64,000 nt of DNA from Streptomyces sp. NBC_01116 (lineage in GTDB: Bacteria > Actinomycetota > Actinomycetes > Streptomycetales > Streptomycetaceae): NCBI RefSeq assembly GCF_041435495.1, contig NZ_CP108644.1:558001-622000 (forward strand). The letters are read 5' to 3'. Positions within the stretch are counted from its first letter, which is position 1. Each line of letters starts with the position of its first letter. Below are positions 44,573-53,763 of this stretch, piece after piece. The translations under genes were made by a program, and so were the position numbers. The notes beneath the pieces are model-generated. The model saw only the letters and a list, made by a program, of their open reading frames with translations, was not told where the DNA came from and made no database searches.

Positions 44573-45883
44573 TCAGACCGCGGCGATGCGCCACTCGCTC
44601 TCGCTGTCGCCCGCGTCGGCGGCAGCGCCGGGAGCGTGAGCGGGAGCGCCGGGAAGCACAGCGCCGGAAGCGGTGTCGCCGAGGACCGCGACACCTGCGA
44701 CCGCGGGCCGCCGTGTGACGTCGGCGGTGGTGCGCAGCAGCGCGAGCGCGGCGACGTCGTCGCGCCGGACGCCTCCGGAGAAGTCCTCCAGGTCGACGTG
44801 GAGCGCGTCGAGCAGTTCACGCGGCCCTTGCCCGGTCCAGGCCCCGATCCGCTCGTCCAGCGGGTAGAAGCCGCCGGCGGCGTCGCGGGCCTCGGTCACC
44901 CCGTCGGTGACGACGAGGAGCGTCGCGCCCGGCGGGAAGTCGAAGGACTCGGTCGTACGGGTCTCCCGGCTGAGTCCGGCGAGGCCGAGGGGGACGTACG
45001 TCCGGTGGAGCGTGACCGCCGAGGACCGGCCTTCGTGCAGCAGGCGCGGCGGCAGGTGCCCGCAGTTCACGGCCTCCACCCGGCCGCCCTCGTCGAACCC
45101 GAGGACGAGCGCGGTCACGAACCGTTCGGCCTCACCGGTCTGGGCGGAGAACGCGTTGTGCCGGACGACGGCGTCCTCCAGCGCGCCCACCACTCCCGTG
45201 AGCGTGGGTTCGCGGATGGCCGCCTCACGGAACGCGGCGATGGCCGCGAATCCGGCGCCGATGGCCGCGAGCCCCTTGCCCTGGACATCCCCGATGATCA
45301 CCCGGGTCCCGTACGGCGACTCGACGACCTCGTAGATGTCTCCGCCGACGAAGCGGTCCTCCTCGATCGGCTCGTAGAGCCCGTGCGCGACGACGTGGTC
45401 GGTACCGACCGGCAGCGGCCGCAGGATCTGGCGCTGGAGGGTGACGGCGGCGGACCGCAGCCGTGCCATCTCGATCGCGTGCCGGATGCGTGCCGCGCAG
45501 GCGGCGACGCCGAGCGCACAGGCCAGTACGGCGAATCCGATGCCGAAGACGAAGTCCCAGAAGGTGCCGTCCGCCCCGGCCCGGAACCCGACGACGACGG
45601 TGGTGATCCACACCGCGATCCAGATGGTCTGGCGGAGGCTGCAGAAGACGGAGGCCAGTGCGGGGACGACCACGAGCAGCGGCACGACCCGCAGGTCGTT
45701 GCCGGTGCTGATATCGAGGATCACGACGAGTACGGTCAGCAGCGCGAGGCCGCCGACCAGTGCCCAGTTGCCGATCCGGCTCTGGGACACCGCCGCGATA
45801 CCACCGTCCGCACCGGGGGCGGCACCATCCCGGTCCCGTATCCCGTTCCGCTTCTGCGCCATGTCCAGCAACCTCATGGGCAC
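44573..45883 (-). CDS. Membrane-anchored SpoIIE/PP2C-type serine phosphatase
   Basis: 436 residues from GTG 45881-45883 (GGAGG seven bases upstream). Four to five membrane segments (about 38-135) precede a linker helix (LRSAAVTLQRQILRPLP) and the PPM phosphatase domain with metal-binding aspartates in VGGDIYEV, IGDVQGKG, VVTDGVTEARD and RRDDVAALAL. Streptomyces has many such phosphatases that act on anti-anti-sigma factors. A SigF-type sigma gene lies 1.7 kb away, but there is no direct operon link. Confidence 0.9.
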   Translation of the reverse strand: MPMRLLDMAQKRNGIRDRDGAAPGADGGIAAVSQSRIGNWALVGGLALLTVLVVILDISTGNDLRVVPLLVVVPALASVFCSLRQTIWIAVWITTVVVGFRAGADGTFWDFVFGIGFAVLACALGVAACAARIRHAIEMARLRSAAVTLQRQILRPLPVGTDHVVAHGLYEPIEEDRFVGGDIYEVVESPYGTRVIIGDVQGKGLAAIGAGFAAIAAFREAAIREPTLTGVVGALEDAVVRHNAFSAQTGEAERFVTALVLGFDEGGRVEAVNCGHLPPRLLHEGRSSAVTLHRTYVPLGLAGLSRETRTTESFDFPPGATLLVVTDGVTEARDAAGGFYPLDERIGAWTGQGPRELLDALHVDLEDFSGGVRRDDVAALALLRTTADVTRRPAVAGVAVLGDTASGAVLPGAPAHAPGAAADAGDSESEWRIAAV

Positions 45884-46004
45884 GGCCTGTCCTCCCGCTG
45901 ATCTCTCGGCGCCGCCCGCAGTTTCGGCCGGTCCCTTCCAGTGGACCGGCCGGCGGGCGTCCGCGCAGGGGGGCTTAGGGCCCCGAGCGGCTGCCGAAGG
46001 TCCC

Positions 46005-46072
46005 GCCCGGGACCAGTGGCACCCCCGGCCCGGGGCCCTGGTCCCGGGCCGGGGGTGCCACTGGTCCCGGGC
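46005..46072. terminator. Perfect 30-bp inverted repeat
   Basis: Arms at 46005-46034 and 46043-46072 are exact inverses with an 8-nt loop, almost all G/C. It lies between the phosphatase start (45883) and the stop of the acetyltransferase gene (46166), so it should end acetyltransferase transcription before the phosphatase promoter. Confidence 0.8.
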
Positions 46073-46165
46073 CGGTGGCGGGTACCCGTCACCGGACCCA
46101 GGTCCGCGTAAGGGTCCGGGCCGCCGACACCCGATGCCCTGGGGTACCTGGTTCCGGCGGCCGGG

Positions 46166-46927
46166 TCAGCGGAGTGAGGGCCTTCGGGTCCCGTCCGCCG
46201 CCGGGAGCGTGGCGGGGACGAGGGCGGAGAGGAATTCCGTACGCCGGCGAAGCCGGAAGCCGAGGGACTCGTAGAGCCGGACGGCCCCGGTGTTCGAGGC
46301 GGCCGCGTGCAGGAACGGCGTCTCGCCGCGCTCCCGGATCCCGTGCGCGACCGCCAGGACCAGTCGGCTCGCCAGCCCCTGACCCCGTACGGACTCATCC
46401 GTGCAGACACCGCTGATCTCGGTCCAGCCGGGCGGGTGCAACCGCTCCCCCGCCATCGCCACCAGCGCGCCGCCCCGACGGATGCCCAGATACGTGCCCA
46501 GCTCGACCGTGCGCGGCAGGAAGGGGCCGGGGCGGGTGCGCTCCACCAGGGCCAGCATCTCCGGCACGTCCCGGGGGCCGAGAAGGACCGCCTCCGGATC
46601 GGGCGCGGTGTCCACCGACGCGTCGACCAGCTGGACGCCCTCGGCCCGGAAGACGATCTCCCAGTCCTGCGGCGGCGGCTCCTGGAACGCGGCCAGGGTG
46701 ACGGAGCCGCCCGGTCCGGCGAGCCCCGCGACGTCGGCCCAGTCCTGGACGTCCGGGACGTCGGGGAGCGCGATCCAGGGAGTGACGTCGGCGGGATAGC
46801 GCAGGACGCGCCCGCGGCTCTCGGCGAAGTGGGCGTGGGGACCGGTGAGCGAGGCCCTGGCGGGGTTGTCCAGCGGGTGGAGCCGGGAAGGGGCACCGGT
46901 CAGGGAGCTGGTGTGGTTCTGGGTCAT
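46166..46927 (-). CDS. GNAT-family N-acetyltransferase
   Basis: 253 residues from ATG 46925-46927 (GAGGAAG upstream). The C-terminal third holds the acetyl-CoA motif: ISGVCTDESVRGQGLASRLV (R-G-Q-G-L-A), followed by LHAAASNTGAVRLYESLGF. The N-terminal part is less conserved (FAESRGRVLRYPADVTP). Substrate unknown. Single gene ending in a long terminator. Confidence 0.88.
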   Translation of the reverse strand: MTQNHTSSLTGAPSRLHPLDNPARASLTGPHAHFAESRGRVLRYPADVTPWIALPDVPDVQDWADVAGLAGPGGSVTLAAFQEPPPQDWEIVFRAEGVQLVDASVDTAPDPEAVLLGPRDVPEMLALVERTRPGPFLPRTVELGTYLGIRRGGALVAMAGERLHPPGWTEISGVCTDESVRGQGLASRLVLAVAHGIRERGETPFLHAAASNTGAVRLYESLGFRLRRRTEFLSALVPATLPAADGTRRPSLR

Positions 46928-47588
46928 CGTCTTCCTCGTTCTCGTTCCGTCCATCGCGCGGTTCTCGGCGGCGGGTGCTCGGGGTGGCGTGCGGCGCACC
47001 TGCCTGGCAGGAGAAGCCGGTGGATACGGCGGGTATTCCGCGAGGCGGAGCTGTTCATGGTGTTGCAATCATCGGGACCGGGATCATGGGATCGGGATCA
47101 TCGGAACGCGGGCCGTCCGGCCTCGCGTCTCCCGCGGCAGGACGGCCTGCCGTGGTGGCCGGACGCACCGGCGTACGCCCGAACCGGCGAGCGGCGAAAT
47201 CGACTCATCCGTAGGCCAATACGCGCCGGTCCGGTCCCAACGACCGCCTGGCTGTGGCACTCTGGTGACGACCGCCCCACCGGGCTCCCCCGTACCGGTG
47301 GGGCGGTTGTTTGCGCATTCATTGCTCGCGCCCTTCGCGCGCCTCCTCCCGGTGCGCCCTTCCTGTCGCGCCTCCCGCCTCACACCTCCCGCGTCGCACC
47401 CCACGCCCCTTGACCGGCGTCCCGTGACGCGCGCCCCTCGCATGACGGCGCCTCAGAGCCGAACTGGGCCCGTTTCCGGCCAACTCGCACCGGATGGCCG
47501 AATCAACTCCCTGTCTCACGCATGAGAGCCATACCCCTGGGAAGGCGAACAGGGCTCAGGGCCCACGAACCAGGGAGGGTGAACGGAC
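46928..47588. other. Long intergenic region with a hairpin
   Basis: About 660 bp between divergent genes. It contains short GGGATCAT repeats at about 47080-47110 and a strong hairpin at 47271-47307. No coding frame is convincing. It must carry the promoters for the acetyltransferase and the sigma factor and may hold a small RNA. Confidence 0.55.
47271..47307 (+). terminator. 13-bp hairpin followed by TG-rich tail; possible small RNA end
   Basis: ACCGCCCCACCGG (47271-47283) and its exact inverse (47295-47307) with an 11-nt loop are followed by TGTTTGCG. No gene ends just upstream on the plus strand; the acetyltransferase reads away. It is therefore a candidate end of an unannotated transcript. 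Confidence 0.55.
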
Positions 47589-48470
47589 ATGACCGCGCAC
47601 ACCGCACAGACCGCACAGACGGCCGGTACGGAGCAGGCGGGCGCCACCGGGGAACTTCCGTGGATCGAGGATGCCGGAAAGGTCGCCCCGATGGACGCGC
47701 GCCGCCTCTCGCGCCTCTTCTTCGACCGTCTCCAGGTCCTGGAGGAGGGCACGCACGAGTATCAGTACGCGCGCAACACCCTCATCGAGATGAACCTGTC
47801 CCTCGTCCGCTTCGCCGCCAACCGCTTCCGCAACCGGGGCAGCGGCGACATGGAGGACATCGTCCAGGTCGGCACCATCGGGCTGATCAAGGCGATCGAC
47901 CGCTTCGACCTCTCGCGGGAGGTCGAGTTCACCTCGTTCGCGGTGCCGTACATCGTCGGGGAGATCAAGCGGTTCTTCCGTGACACGAGCTGGGCGGTGC
48001 ATGTGCCGCGGCGCCTCCAGGAGCTGCGGGTCGACCTCGCCAAGGCGAAGGAGTCCCTGGCGGCCGACCTCGACCGGGACCCCACGGTGCAGGAGCTGGC
48101 CGAGGTCCTGGGCATCGAGGAGTCCGAGGTCACGGAGGGCATCGTCGCCTCCAACGGCTACACGGCGGGCTCCCTGGACATGCCGACCGACACCGCGGAG
48201 TCCGGGCCGCGCCAGACCGCCGGGCGGACCTTCGCCGATGTGCTGGGCGAGCCGGACCCCGCCATGGAGACCGTGGAGAATCTCCACGCCCTCGCGCCCC
48301 TGCTCGGTGAGCTGGACGAGCGGGAGCGTCGGATCATCGACATGCGCTTCGGCCAGGAGATGACCCAGGCGCAGATCGGCGCGGAGCTCGGGATATCGCA
48401 GATGCACGTGTCCCGGCTGCTGAGCCGGATGCTGGGCAAGCTGCGGAGCGGGATGCTCGTCCAGGAGTGA
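47589..48470 (+). CDS. SigB/SigF-type alternative sigma factor
   Basis: 293 residues, ATG 47589 behind GGAGGG. Region 2 reads LVRFAANRFRNRGSGDMEDIVQVGTIGLIKAIDRFD in two overlapping parts, then EFTSFAVPYIVGEIKRFFRD (2.3/2.4). Region 3 has VPRRLQELR, and region 4 has MTQAQIGAELGISQMHVSRLLSR. The sequence fits the stress/development group (SigB, SigF, SigG) controlled by anti-sigma partners. No anti-sigma gene is adjacent. Confidence 0.94.
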   Translation: MTAHTAQTAQTAGTEQAGATGELPWIEDAGKVAPMDARRLSRLFFDRLQVLEEGTHEYQYARNTLIEMNLSLVRFAANRFRNRGSGDMEDIVQVGTIGLIKAIDRFDLSREVEFTSFAVPYIVGEIKRFFRDTSWAVHVPRRLQELRVDLAKAKESLAADLDRDPTVQELAEVLGIEESEVTEGIVASNGYTAGSLDMPTDTAESGPRQTAGRTFADVLGEPDPAMETVENLHALAPLLGELDERERRIIDMRFGQEMTQAQIGAELGISQMHVSRLLSRMLGKLRSGMLVQE

Positions 48471-48513
48471 GCATCCCGAGCCTGCCCGTCGGGCGGGTGA
48501 ACGGCGCATGAGA

Positions 48514-48567
48514 AGGCGTTGTGGTTCTGACTGATGCATCAGTCAGAACCACAACGCCTAATTTTTT
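48514..48567. terminator. 46-bp perfect palindrome with T-tract
   Basis: Bases 48514-48559 form a perfect palindrome (23-bp arms, no loop), centred on GATG|CATC and immediately followed by A-A-T-T-T-T-T-T up to 48567. It lies 44 bp after the sigma-factor stop, so termination is likely; the long uninterrupted dyad is also suitable as a protein-binding site. Confidence 0.8.
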
Positions 48568-48625
48568 CAGGGGTTACACCTGCTGATGTTGAGGTTTTCT
48601 CAACACATGGCTACGGTGGCTGACC

Positions 48626-49561
48626 ATGCAGCAGGACGAGGTGGCCGCACGGGTCCGGCAGGTGATCGACGCCACGGGTGTCAGCGCGCGCGAGTTCGCG
48701 CGGCGGATCGTGATCGATCCGTCGAAGCTGTCCCGTTCCCTGAACGGCACACGGCGGTTCACCGCCGCCGAACTGGCCCGGATCGCGGACATCGGCGGTG
48801 TGGACGTCGGCCGGTTGATCGGGACGACGGCCGGCACCGCCGATGACGCGACGCCCGGTGCGGCGAGCGGCACGACGGGCAGCGCGGCGGGCGGTCCGGC
48901 GGCGACGCCCTCGACCGTAAGCGCCCCGTCGCCCTCTCGCCCGCCGTCGCCGTCGCCCCCGCCGGAGGGCGGCAGGCCCTTGCAGATCGTGCGGGAGACG
49001 GTGCGGCTCATCGCCGAACGCGGATTCCACGCCGTCCGGGTCGCGGACATCGCCGCGGCCTGCCACACCAGCACGGCGGCGATCCACTACCACTTCCCCG
49101 GCCGCGACGAACTGCTCGAAGCGGCGGTCCGCTGGTGCATGGACGAGGACACCCGTCGCCGCGCCGAGGCCACGGCCGGTACCCGTCACGCCGGGGACGA
49201 ACTGCGCCTGCTGATCGACCTCCAGACGCCCCGCACCGAACAGCAACGGCGGCAGTGGTGCGTCTGGCTCGACCTGTGGGCCGAGGCCGCCCGGTCCACC
49301 ACGGTCGGACGGCTCCATGTGGAGTACTACCGCCAGTGGCGGGGAACGGTCGCCGACGTGATCCGCCGCGGCATCGAACAGGGCGTGTTCCGTCCGGTCG
49401 ACGCGGACAGTACGGCCCTCGCCCTCACCGCGCTGATCGACGGGCTGGCCTCCCAGGTCCTGGCCACCGAGCCCGGCCGCCCCGGCACCGGCGCACAGGC
49501 CATGCACGACGCGCTCATCTCCCACGTGGACGCCGCCCTGACCGCGCCCGTGACCGACTGA
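48626..49561 (+). CDS. XRE-TetR fusion regulator of carnitine genes
   Basis: 311 residues. The N-terminal 60 residues form an XRE-like helix-turn-helix ([20 protein letters not shown]). A Ser/Pro/Ala-rich linker (about 65-115) follows, and then a complete TetR regulator with its own helix-turn-helix ([21 protein letters not shown]). The C-terminal domain includes [13 protein letters not shown], as in BetI-like members that sense quaternary amines. It precedes the carnitine-degradation operon on the same strand by 83 bp and probably controls it. Having two DNA-binding domains in one chain is unusual. Confidence 0.87.
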   Translation: MQQDEVAARVRQVIDATGVSAREFARRIVIDPSKLSRSLNGTRRFTAAELARIADIGGVDVGRLIGTTAGTADDATPGAASGTTGSAAGGPAATPSTVSAPSPSRPPSPSPPPEGGRPLQIVRETVRLIAERGFHAVRVADIAAACHTSTAAIHYHFPGRDELLEAAVRWCMDEDTRRRAEATAGTRHAGDELRLLIDLQTPRTEQQRRQWCVWLDLWAEAARSTTVGRLHVEYYRQWRGTVADVIRRGIEQGVFRPVDADSTALALTALIDGLASQVLATEPGRPGTGAQAMHDALISHVDAALTAPVTD

Positions 49562-49644
49562 CGCCCGCGCCCGCCCCGTACAGCCCTGCACCCCCAACCC
49601 TCGAACCCGAACTCCCCGAACTCCCCGAGAGGAGACGTTCCCGC

Positions 49645-50538
49645 ATGCCCGTGAACCAGGACGTCATCATCACCTGCGCCCTCACCGGGGCCGGCGACAC
49701 CGTCGGCCGCAGCCCCCATGTCCCGGTGACGCCCGAACAGATCGCGGCCTCCGCCGTCGAGGCCGCCGGAGCCGGCGCCGCCGTGGTCCACATCCATGTC
49801 CGCGAGCCGGAGACCGGCGCGCCCTCCCGCGATCCGCGGCTCTACCGGGAGGTCGTCGAGCGGATCCGGGAGACCGGCACCGATGTGGTCATCAACCTGA
49901 CCGCCGGAATGGGCGGGGACCTCGTCATCGACCCGGAGGCGCCGCTCCGGCAGCTGCCGGGCACCGATCTGGTCGGCGGCCTCGAACGGCTGCCGCACGT
50001 GGAGGATCTGCTGCCGGACATCTGCACCCTCGACTGCGGTTCGCTCAACTTCGGCGACGGCAGCAACCTCTACGTCTCGACCCCCGACATGCTGCGCACC
50101 GGCGCGAAGCGCATCCAGGAACTCGGGGTCCGGCCCGAGCTGGAGATCTTCGACACCGGCCAGCTGTGGTTCGCCAAACAGCTCCTCGCCGAGGGACTGC
50201 TCGACGACCCCACGGTCTTCCAGCTCTGCATGGGCATTCCGTGGGGCGCGCCCGCAGACCCGGGCGTCCTCCAGGCGATGGTCAACATGCTTCCGCAGGG
50301 CGCCCAGTGGGCGAGCTTCGCGCTCGGCCGGATGCAGATGCCCTGGGCCGCCCAGTCGATCCTGCTCGGCGGACACGTCCGGGTCGGCCTGGAGGACAAC
50401 CTCTACCTGGGCAAGGGAGTCAAGGCCACCAACGGCCAGTTGGTGGAGCGCGCCGTGCGGATCACCGAATCCCTGGGTTCCCGGGTCGCCACGCCCGACG
50501 AGGCACGCGCGAAGCTCGGCCTGCGCCCGCGCGCCTGA
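49645..50538 (+). CDS. BKACE-family 3-dehydrocarnitine cleavage enzyme
   Basis: 297 residues, ATG 49645 with GAGAGGAG upstream. Features of the beta-keto acid cleavage family are the zinc ligands in VHIHVRE (H-x-H), VINLTAGMG and the late [10 protein letters not shown]. Context with carnitine dehydrogenase and a thioesterase identifies the CdhC-type reaction: 3-dehydrocarnitine plus acetyl-CoA gives betainyl-CoA plus acetoacetate. The family also has other beta-keto acid substrates, so the context decides the call. Confidence 0.9.
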   Translation: MPVNQDVIITCALTGAGDTVGRSPHVPVTPEQIAASAVEAAGAGAAVVHIHVREPETGAPSRDPRLYREVVERIRETGTDVVINLTAGMGGDLVIDPEAPLRQLPGTDLVGGLERLPHVEDLLPDICTLDCGSLNFGDGSNLYVSTPDMLRTGAKRIQELGVRPELEIFDTGQLWFAKQLLAEGLLDDPTVFQLCMGIPWGAPADPGVLQAMVNMLPQGAQWASFALGRMQMPWAAQSILLGGHVRVGLEDNLYLGKGVKATNGQLVERAVRITESLGSRVATPDEARAKLGLRPRA

Positions 50539-50616
50539 CCAAGCGCCCCTCTCCCTCCCGCTCTCCCCCCGTTCCTCCTCCCGCTCTCCCCCCACCATCT
50601 TTCTGGAGTGTCGCCC

Positions 50617-51627
50617 ATGACTGTCACCCCCTCTGCCGCCGCCGCGACCGACGGCCCCGCCGCCCCCTGCGCCCCGGAGGACGTACGCCGTGTGGCGTGT
50701 GTCGGGGCCGGGGTGATCGGCGGAGGCTGGGCGGCGCACTTCCTCGCCCGCGGCTACGACGTCACCGCCTGGGACCCGGCCCCCGACGCGGCCGTCCGGC
50801 TGCGCCGGCTCATCGCCGCCGCCTGGCCCGCGCTGGAGCAGCTCGGACTGGCTCCCGGAGCGTCGCAGGACCGGCTCACCGTCACCGCGACCCTCGAAGA
50901 GGCCGTGGCCGACGCCCAGTTCGTCCAGGAGAGCGCCCCCGAGAAGCTGGAGCTGAAGCGCGATCTGCTGGCCCGGCTGGACGCCGCCGCGCCCGCCGGC
51001 ACGGTGATCGCCTCGTCGACCTCCGGCTATCCGATGACGGACATGCAGACCGAGGCCGCCGACCCCGGGCGGCTCGTCGTCGGGCACCCCTTCAACCCGC
51101 CCTACCTCATTCCCCTGGTCGAGGTCGTCGGCGGTGAACGGACCGCGCCCGACGCGGTCGACTGGGCCTCGCGCTTCTACGGAGTCGCGGGCAAGTCCGT
51201 GATCACCATGGACCGCGAGGTGCCCGGCTTCATAGCCAATCGGCTCCAGGAGGCCCTGTGGCGCGAAGCCCTGCACATGGTCGCCAACGGCGAGGCCACG
51301 GTGGCGGAGATCGACGCGTCGATCACCGAGGGCCCGGGGCTGCGCTGGGCCGTCATGGGCCCGATGCTGACCTTCGCGCTCGCGGGCGGCGAGGGCGGGA
51401 TGGCCCACATGCTCGACCACTTCGGGCCGTCGCTGAAGTCGCCCTGGACCCGGCTCGAAGCACCGGAACTGGACCGTGCCCTGTACGGGGCGGTGGTGGC
51501 CGGCTGCGAGGAGGCGGCGGGTGGCCGGAGCATCGCCGATCTGGTCGCCGAACGGGACCGGGGCGTCATCGACGTCCTGCGGGCGACGGGCCGCCTGCCC
51601 CGGACCGCCGAGGAGGCGACCCGGTGA
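50617..51627 (+). CDS. L-carnitine dehydrogenase
   Basis: 336 residues; ATG 50617 chosen because CTGGAG lies nine bases upstream, rather than the GTG at 50608. The NAD motif is VACVGAGVIGGGWAAHFL, and the 3-hydroxyacyl-CoA dehydrogenase fold has SSTSGYPMT and GHPFNPPYLIPLVEVVGG. This size and the operon with a BKACE and a thioesterase indicate carnitine 3-dehydrogenase (CdhA-like), oxidising carnitine to 3-dehydrocarnitine. Confidence 0.9.
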   Translation: MTVTPSAAAATDGPAAPCAPEDVRRVACVGAGVIGGGWAAHFLARGYDVTAWDPAPDAAVRLRRLIAAAWPALEQLGLAPGASQDRLTVTATLEEAVADAQFVQESAPEKLELKRDLLARLDAAAPAGTVIASSTSGYPMTDMQTEAADPGRLVVGHPFNPPYLIPLVEVVGGERTAPDAVDWASRFYGVAGKSVITMDREVPGFIANRLQEALWREALHMVANGEATVAEIDASITEGPGLRWAVMGPMLTFALAGGEGGMAHMLDHFGPSLKSPWTRLEAPELDRALYGAVVAGCEEAAGGRSIADLVAERDRGVIDVLRATGRLPRTAEEATR

Positions 51628-52157
51628 GCGAGCACGCGCCCCCCGAGGAGACGACCGTGACCGACGACGCCACGGAACTCCCCCTGGTCCACCGGACGGT
51701 ACGGCCCGAGTGGATCGACTACAACGGCCATATGAGCGAGGCGTTCTACGTCCTGGTCTTCGGGTACGCCACCGACGCGATGATGATCGAGACCGGTCTG
51801 CACGCCGGGTACCGGGAGAGCACCGGCTGCTCGCTCTACACCGTCGAGTCGCATCTGCGCTATCTCCGCGACGTGGCCGAGGGCGCCCATCTCGCCGTCC
51901 GCACCAGCCTGTTGGGCGTGGACGCGAAGAAGGCGCGCTTCAGCCACGAGCTGTACGTGGTCGGCGCACCCGACGGCGTACCGGAGCCGGATGCCGCCCC
52001 GGTGGCGACGAGCGAGCTGCTGGCGCTCCACGTCGACCAACGGGCGGGCCGCACCGTCCCGTTCCCGGACCCCGTACGGGAACGGCTGGCCGCGCTCGTC
52101 GAGCCGGCGCCCGCCTGGGCGGGCCGCTCGATCGCCGAGGTCCCGGCGGCCCGCTGA
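51624..52157 (+). CDS. Hotdog thioesterase, betainyl-CoA thioesterase-like
   Basis: 177 residues from GTG 51624, overlapping the dehydrogenase stop (GTGA) with GAGGAGG upstream. The hotdog fold begins with VRPEWIDYNGHMSEAFYVLVF, where the Asp-Tyr-Asn-Gly-His-Met motif is the 4-hydroxybenzoyl-CoA thioesterase-like active site. In this operon it should release glycine betaine from betainyl-CoA (CdhB-like). The three genes together convert carnitine to glycine betaine and acetoacetate. Confidence 0.88.
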   Translation: MSEHAPPEETTVTDDATELPLVHRTVRPEWIDYNGHMSEAFYVLVFGYATDAMMIETGLHAGYRESTGCSLYTVESHLRYLRDVAEGAHLAVRTSLLGVDAKKARFSHELYVVGAPDGVPEPDAAPVATSELLALHVDQRAGRTVPFPDPVRERLAALVEPAPAWAGRSIAEVPAAR

Positions 52158-52167
52158 GCCGGCCCCA

Positions 52168-52260
52168 CCCTCCGTCTCCGCCCTCCGTCTCCGCCCTCCG
52201 TCGCCGCGCCGACCCGGCCGGCGCGGGGGCGGCGGCCGGGAGCGGCCGGGAGCGGCCGGG
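52168..52260. repeat. Two short tandem repeats in the cdh-metY gap
   Basis: Three 13-bp copies of CCCTCCGTCTCCG (52168-52206, last copy with one change) and three copies of a 10-bp unit AGCGGCCGGG (about 52231-52260). They fill part of the 244-bp gap. I searched the rest by eye for a SAM riboswitch and saw none. Confidence 0.6.
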
Positions 52261-52401
52261 TGTGACGTCTCCGTTGCCGCAGTGTTGCGGGGCATGACGT
52301 GCCGTTGCGGGTTCGTGGCCGGGCGGGCGACACGCTTCCGGGGGTGCGCGGTGCGGCCTACGGTCCGTATTCAGCCGTCACCGCCCCGTGCGAGGAACCA
52401 C

Positions 52402-53763
52402 ATGAGCCAGCCCCTCGACTCCGTCACCGCAGGCCACACCCCCGAGGACCAGCACCGTCAGGAGCCCGGCGCCGCCTGGTCGTTCGAGACCAAGCAGATC
52501 CACTCCGGCGCCGCCCCGGACCCGACGACCGGCGCCCGCGCGGTGCCGATCTACCAGTCGACGTCCTTCGTCTTCCGCGACACGCAGCACGCGGCCGACG
52601 TGTTCTCGCTGGCCGAACCGGGCAACATCTACACCCGCATCCACAACCCCACCCAGGACGTCCTGGAGCAGCGCATCGCCGCGCTGGAGGGCGGGGTCGC
52701 CGCCGTCGCGCTGGCTTCGGGGCAGGCCGCCGAGACGCTGGCGATCCTGACGCTGGCCGGAGCCGGGGACCACATCGTCTCCTCCCCGTCCCTGTACGGC
52801 GGCACCTACAACCTCTTCCGTCACACGCTTCCCCGTTTCGGCATCGAGGTGACGTTCGTCGAGGACCCGGAGGACCTGGATGCCTGGCGGGCCGCGGTGC
52901 GGCCCAACACGAAGGCGTTCTTCGCCGAGACCCTCGGCAATCCGCGCGGCGACGTGCTGGACGTCCGGGGCGTCGCGGACACCGCGCACACGGCCGGGGT
53001 GCCGCTCATCGTCGACAACACCGTGCCCACCCCCTTCCTGCTGCGGCCGATCGAGCACGGCGCGGACATCGTGGTCCACTCGGCGACCAAGTTCCTCGGC
53101 GGGCACGGCACGACGATCGGCGGCGTGGTCGTGGACGCCGGCACGTTCGACTTCGGGGCCCACGCGACACGCTTCCCCGACTTCCACGATCCCGACCCGA
53201 GCTACCACGGGCTGCGCTACTGGCCCGACCTGGGCCCGAGCGCGTTCGCGGTGAAGCTCCGGGTGCAGTTGCTGCGCGACCTGGGCCCCGCGCTCTCGCC
53301 GCACTCGGCGTTCCTGCTGCTCCAGGGCGTCGAGACGCTCAGCCTGCGACTGGAGCGGCACACCTCCAACGCGCTGGAACTGGCCCGCTGGCTGGAGCGG
53401 CGCGACGAGGTGGAGACCGTGCACTACGCGGGCCTGGAGTCGAACCGCTGGTACGAGGCCGGGCAGCGCTACCTTCCGCGCGGGGCCGGGGCCGTGCTGG
53501 CGTTCGAACTCAAGGATGGAGCCGAGGCAGGCCGCCGGTTCGTGGACGCCGTGGAGCTGTTCAGCCACCTCGCCAACATCGGTGACGTACGGAGCCTGAT
53601 CATCCATCCGGCCTCCACCACGCACAGTCAGCTCACCGAGGAGCAGCTGCTCGCCACCGGTGCCACTCCCGGCCTGGTGCGGCTGTCCGTGGGGCTGGAG
53701 AACGTGGACGACCTCAAGGCCGACCTGGAGGCGGGTTTCCGGGCGGCGAAGGCGGCGTCCTGA
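52402..53763 (+). CDS. metY: O-acetylhomoserine sulfhydrylase
   Basis: 453 residues, ATG 52402 with CGAGGAA upstream. PLP enzyme of the Cys/Met-metabolism family: YTRIHNPTQDVLEQRIAALEGG, SPSLYGGTYNLF, VDNTVPTP and the PLP Lys in VVHSATKFLGGHG. MetY uses O-acetylhomoserine and sulfide to make homocysteine. The following metX overlaps and makes its substrate. Length is normal. Confidence 0.94.
   Translation: MSQPLDSVTAGHTPEDQHRQEPGAAWSFETKQIHSGAAPDPTTGARAVPIYQSTSFVFRDTQHAADVFSLAEPGNIYTRIHNPTQDVLEQRIAALEGGVAAVALASGQAAETLAILTLAGAGDHIVSSPSLYGGTYNLFRHTLPRFGIEVTFVEDPEDLDAWRAAVRPNTKAFFAETLGNPRGDVLDVRGVADTAHTAGVPLIVDNTVPTPFLLRPIEHGADIVVHSATKFLGGHGTTIGGVVVDAGTFDFGAHATRFPDFHDPDPSYHGLRYWPDLGPSAFAVKLRVQLLRDLGPALSPHSAFLLLQGVETLSLRLERHTSNALELARWLERRDEVETVHYAGLESNRWYEAGQRYLPRGAGAVLAFELKDGAEAGRRFVDAVELFSHLANIGDVRSLIIHPASTTHSQLTEEQLLATGATPGLVRLSVGLENVDDLKADLEAGFRAAKAAS

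Noticed and set aside
49327..51420. Open frame of 697 codons on the minus strand over the carnitine genes
   Set aside because: Antisense shadow; the plus strand has clear enzymes with motifs and ribosome sites.
52260..52401. SAM riboswitch before metY
   Set aside because: Expected for methionine genes in some actinobacteria, but I find none of the conserved core sequences by eye.
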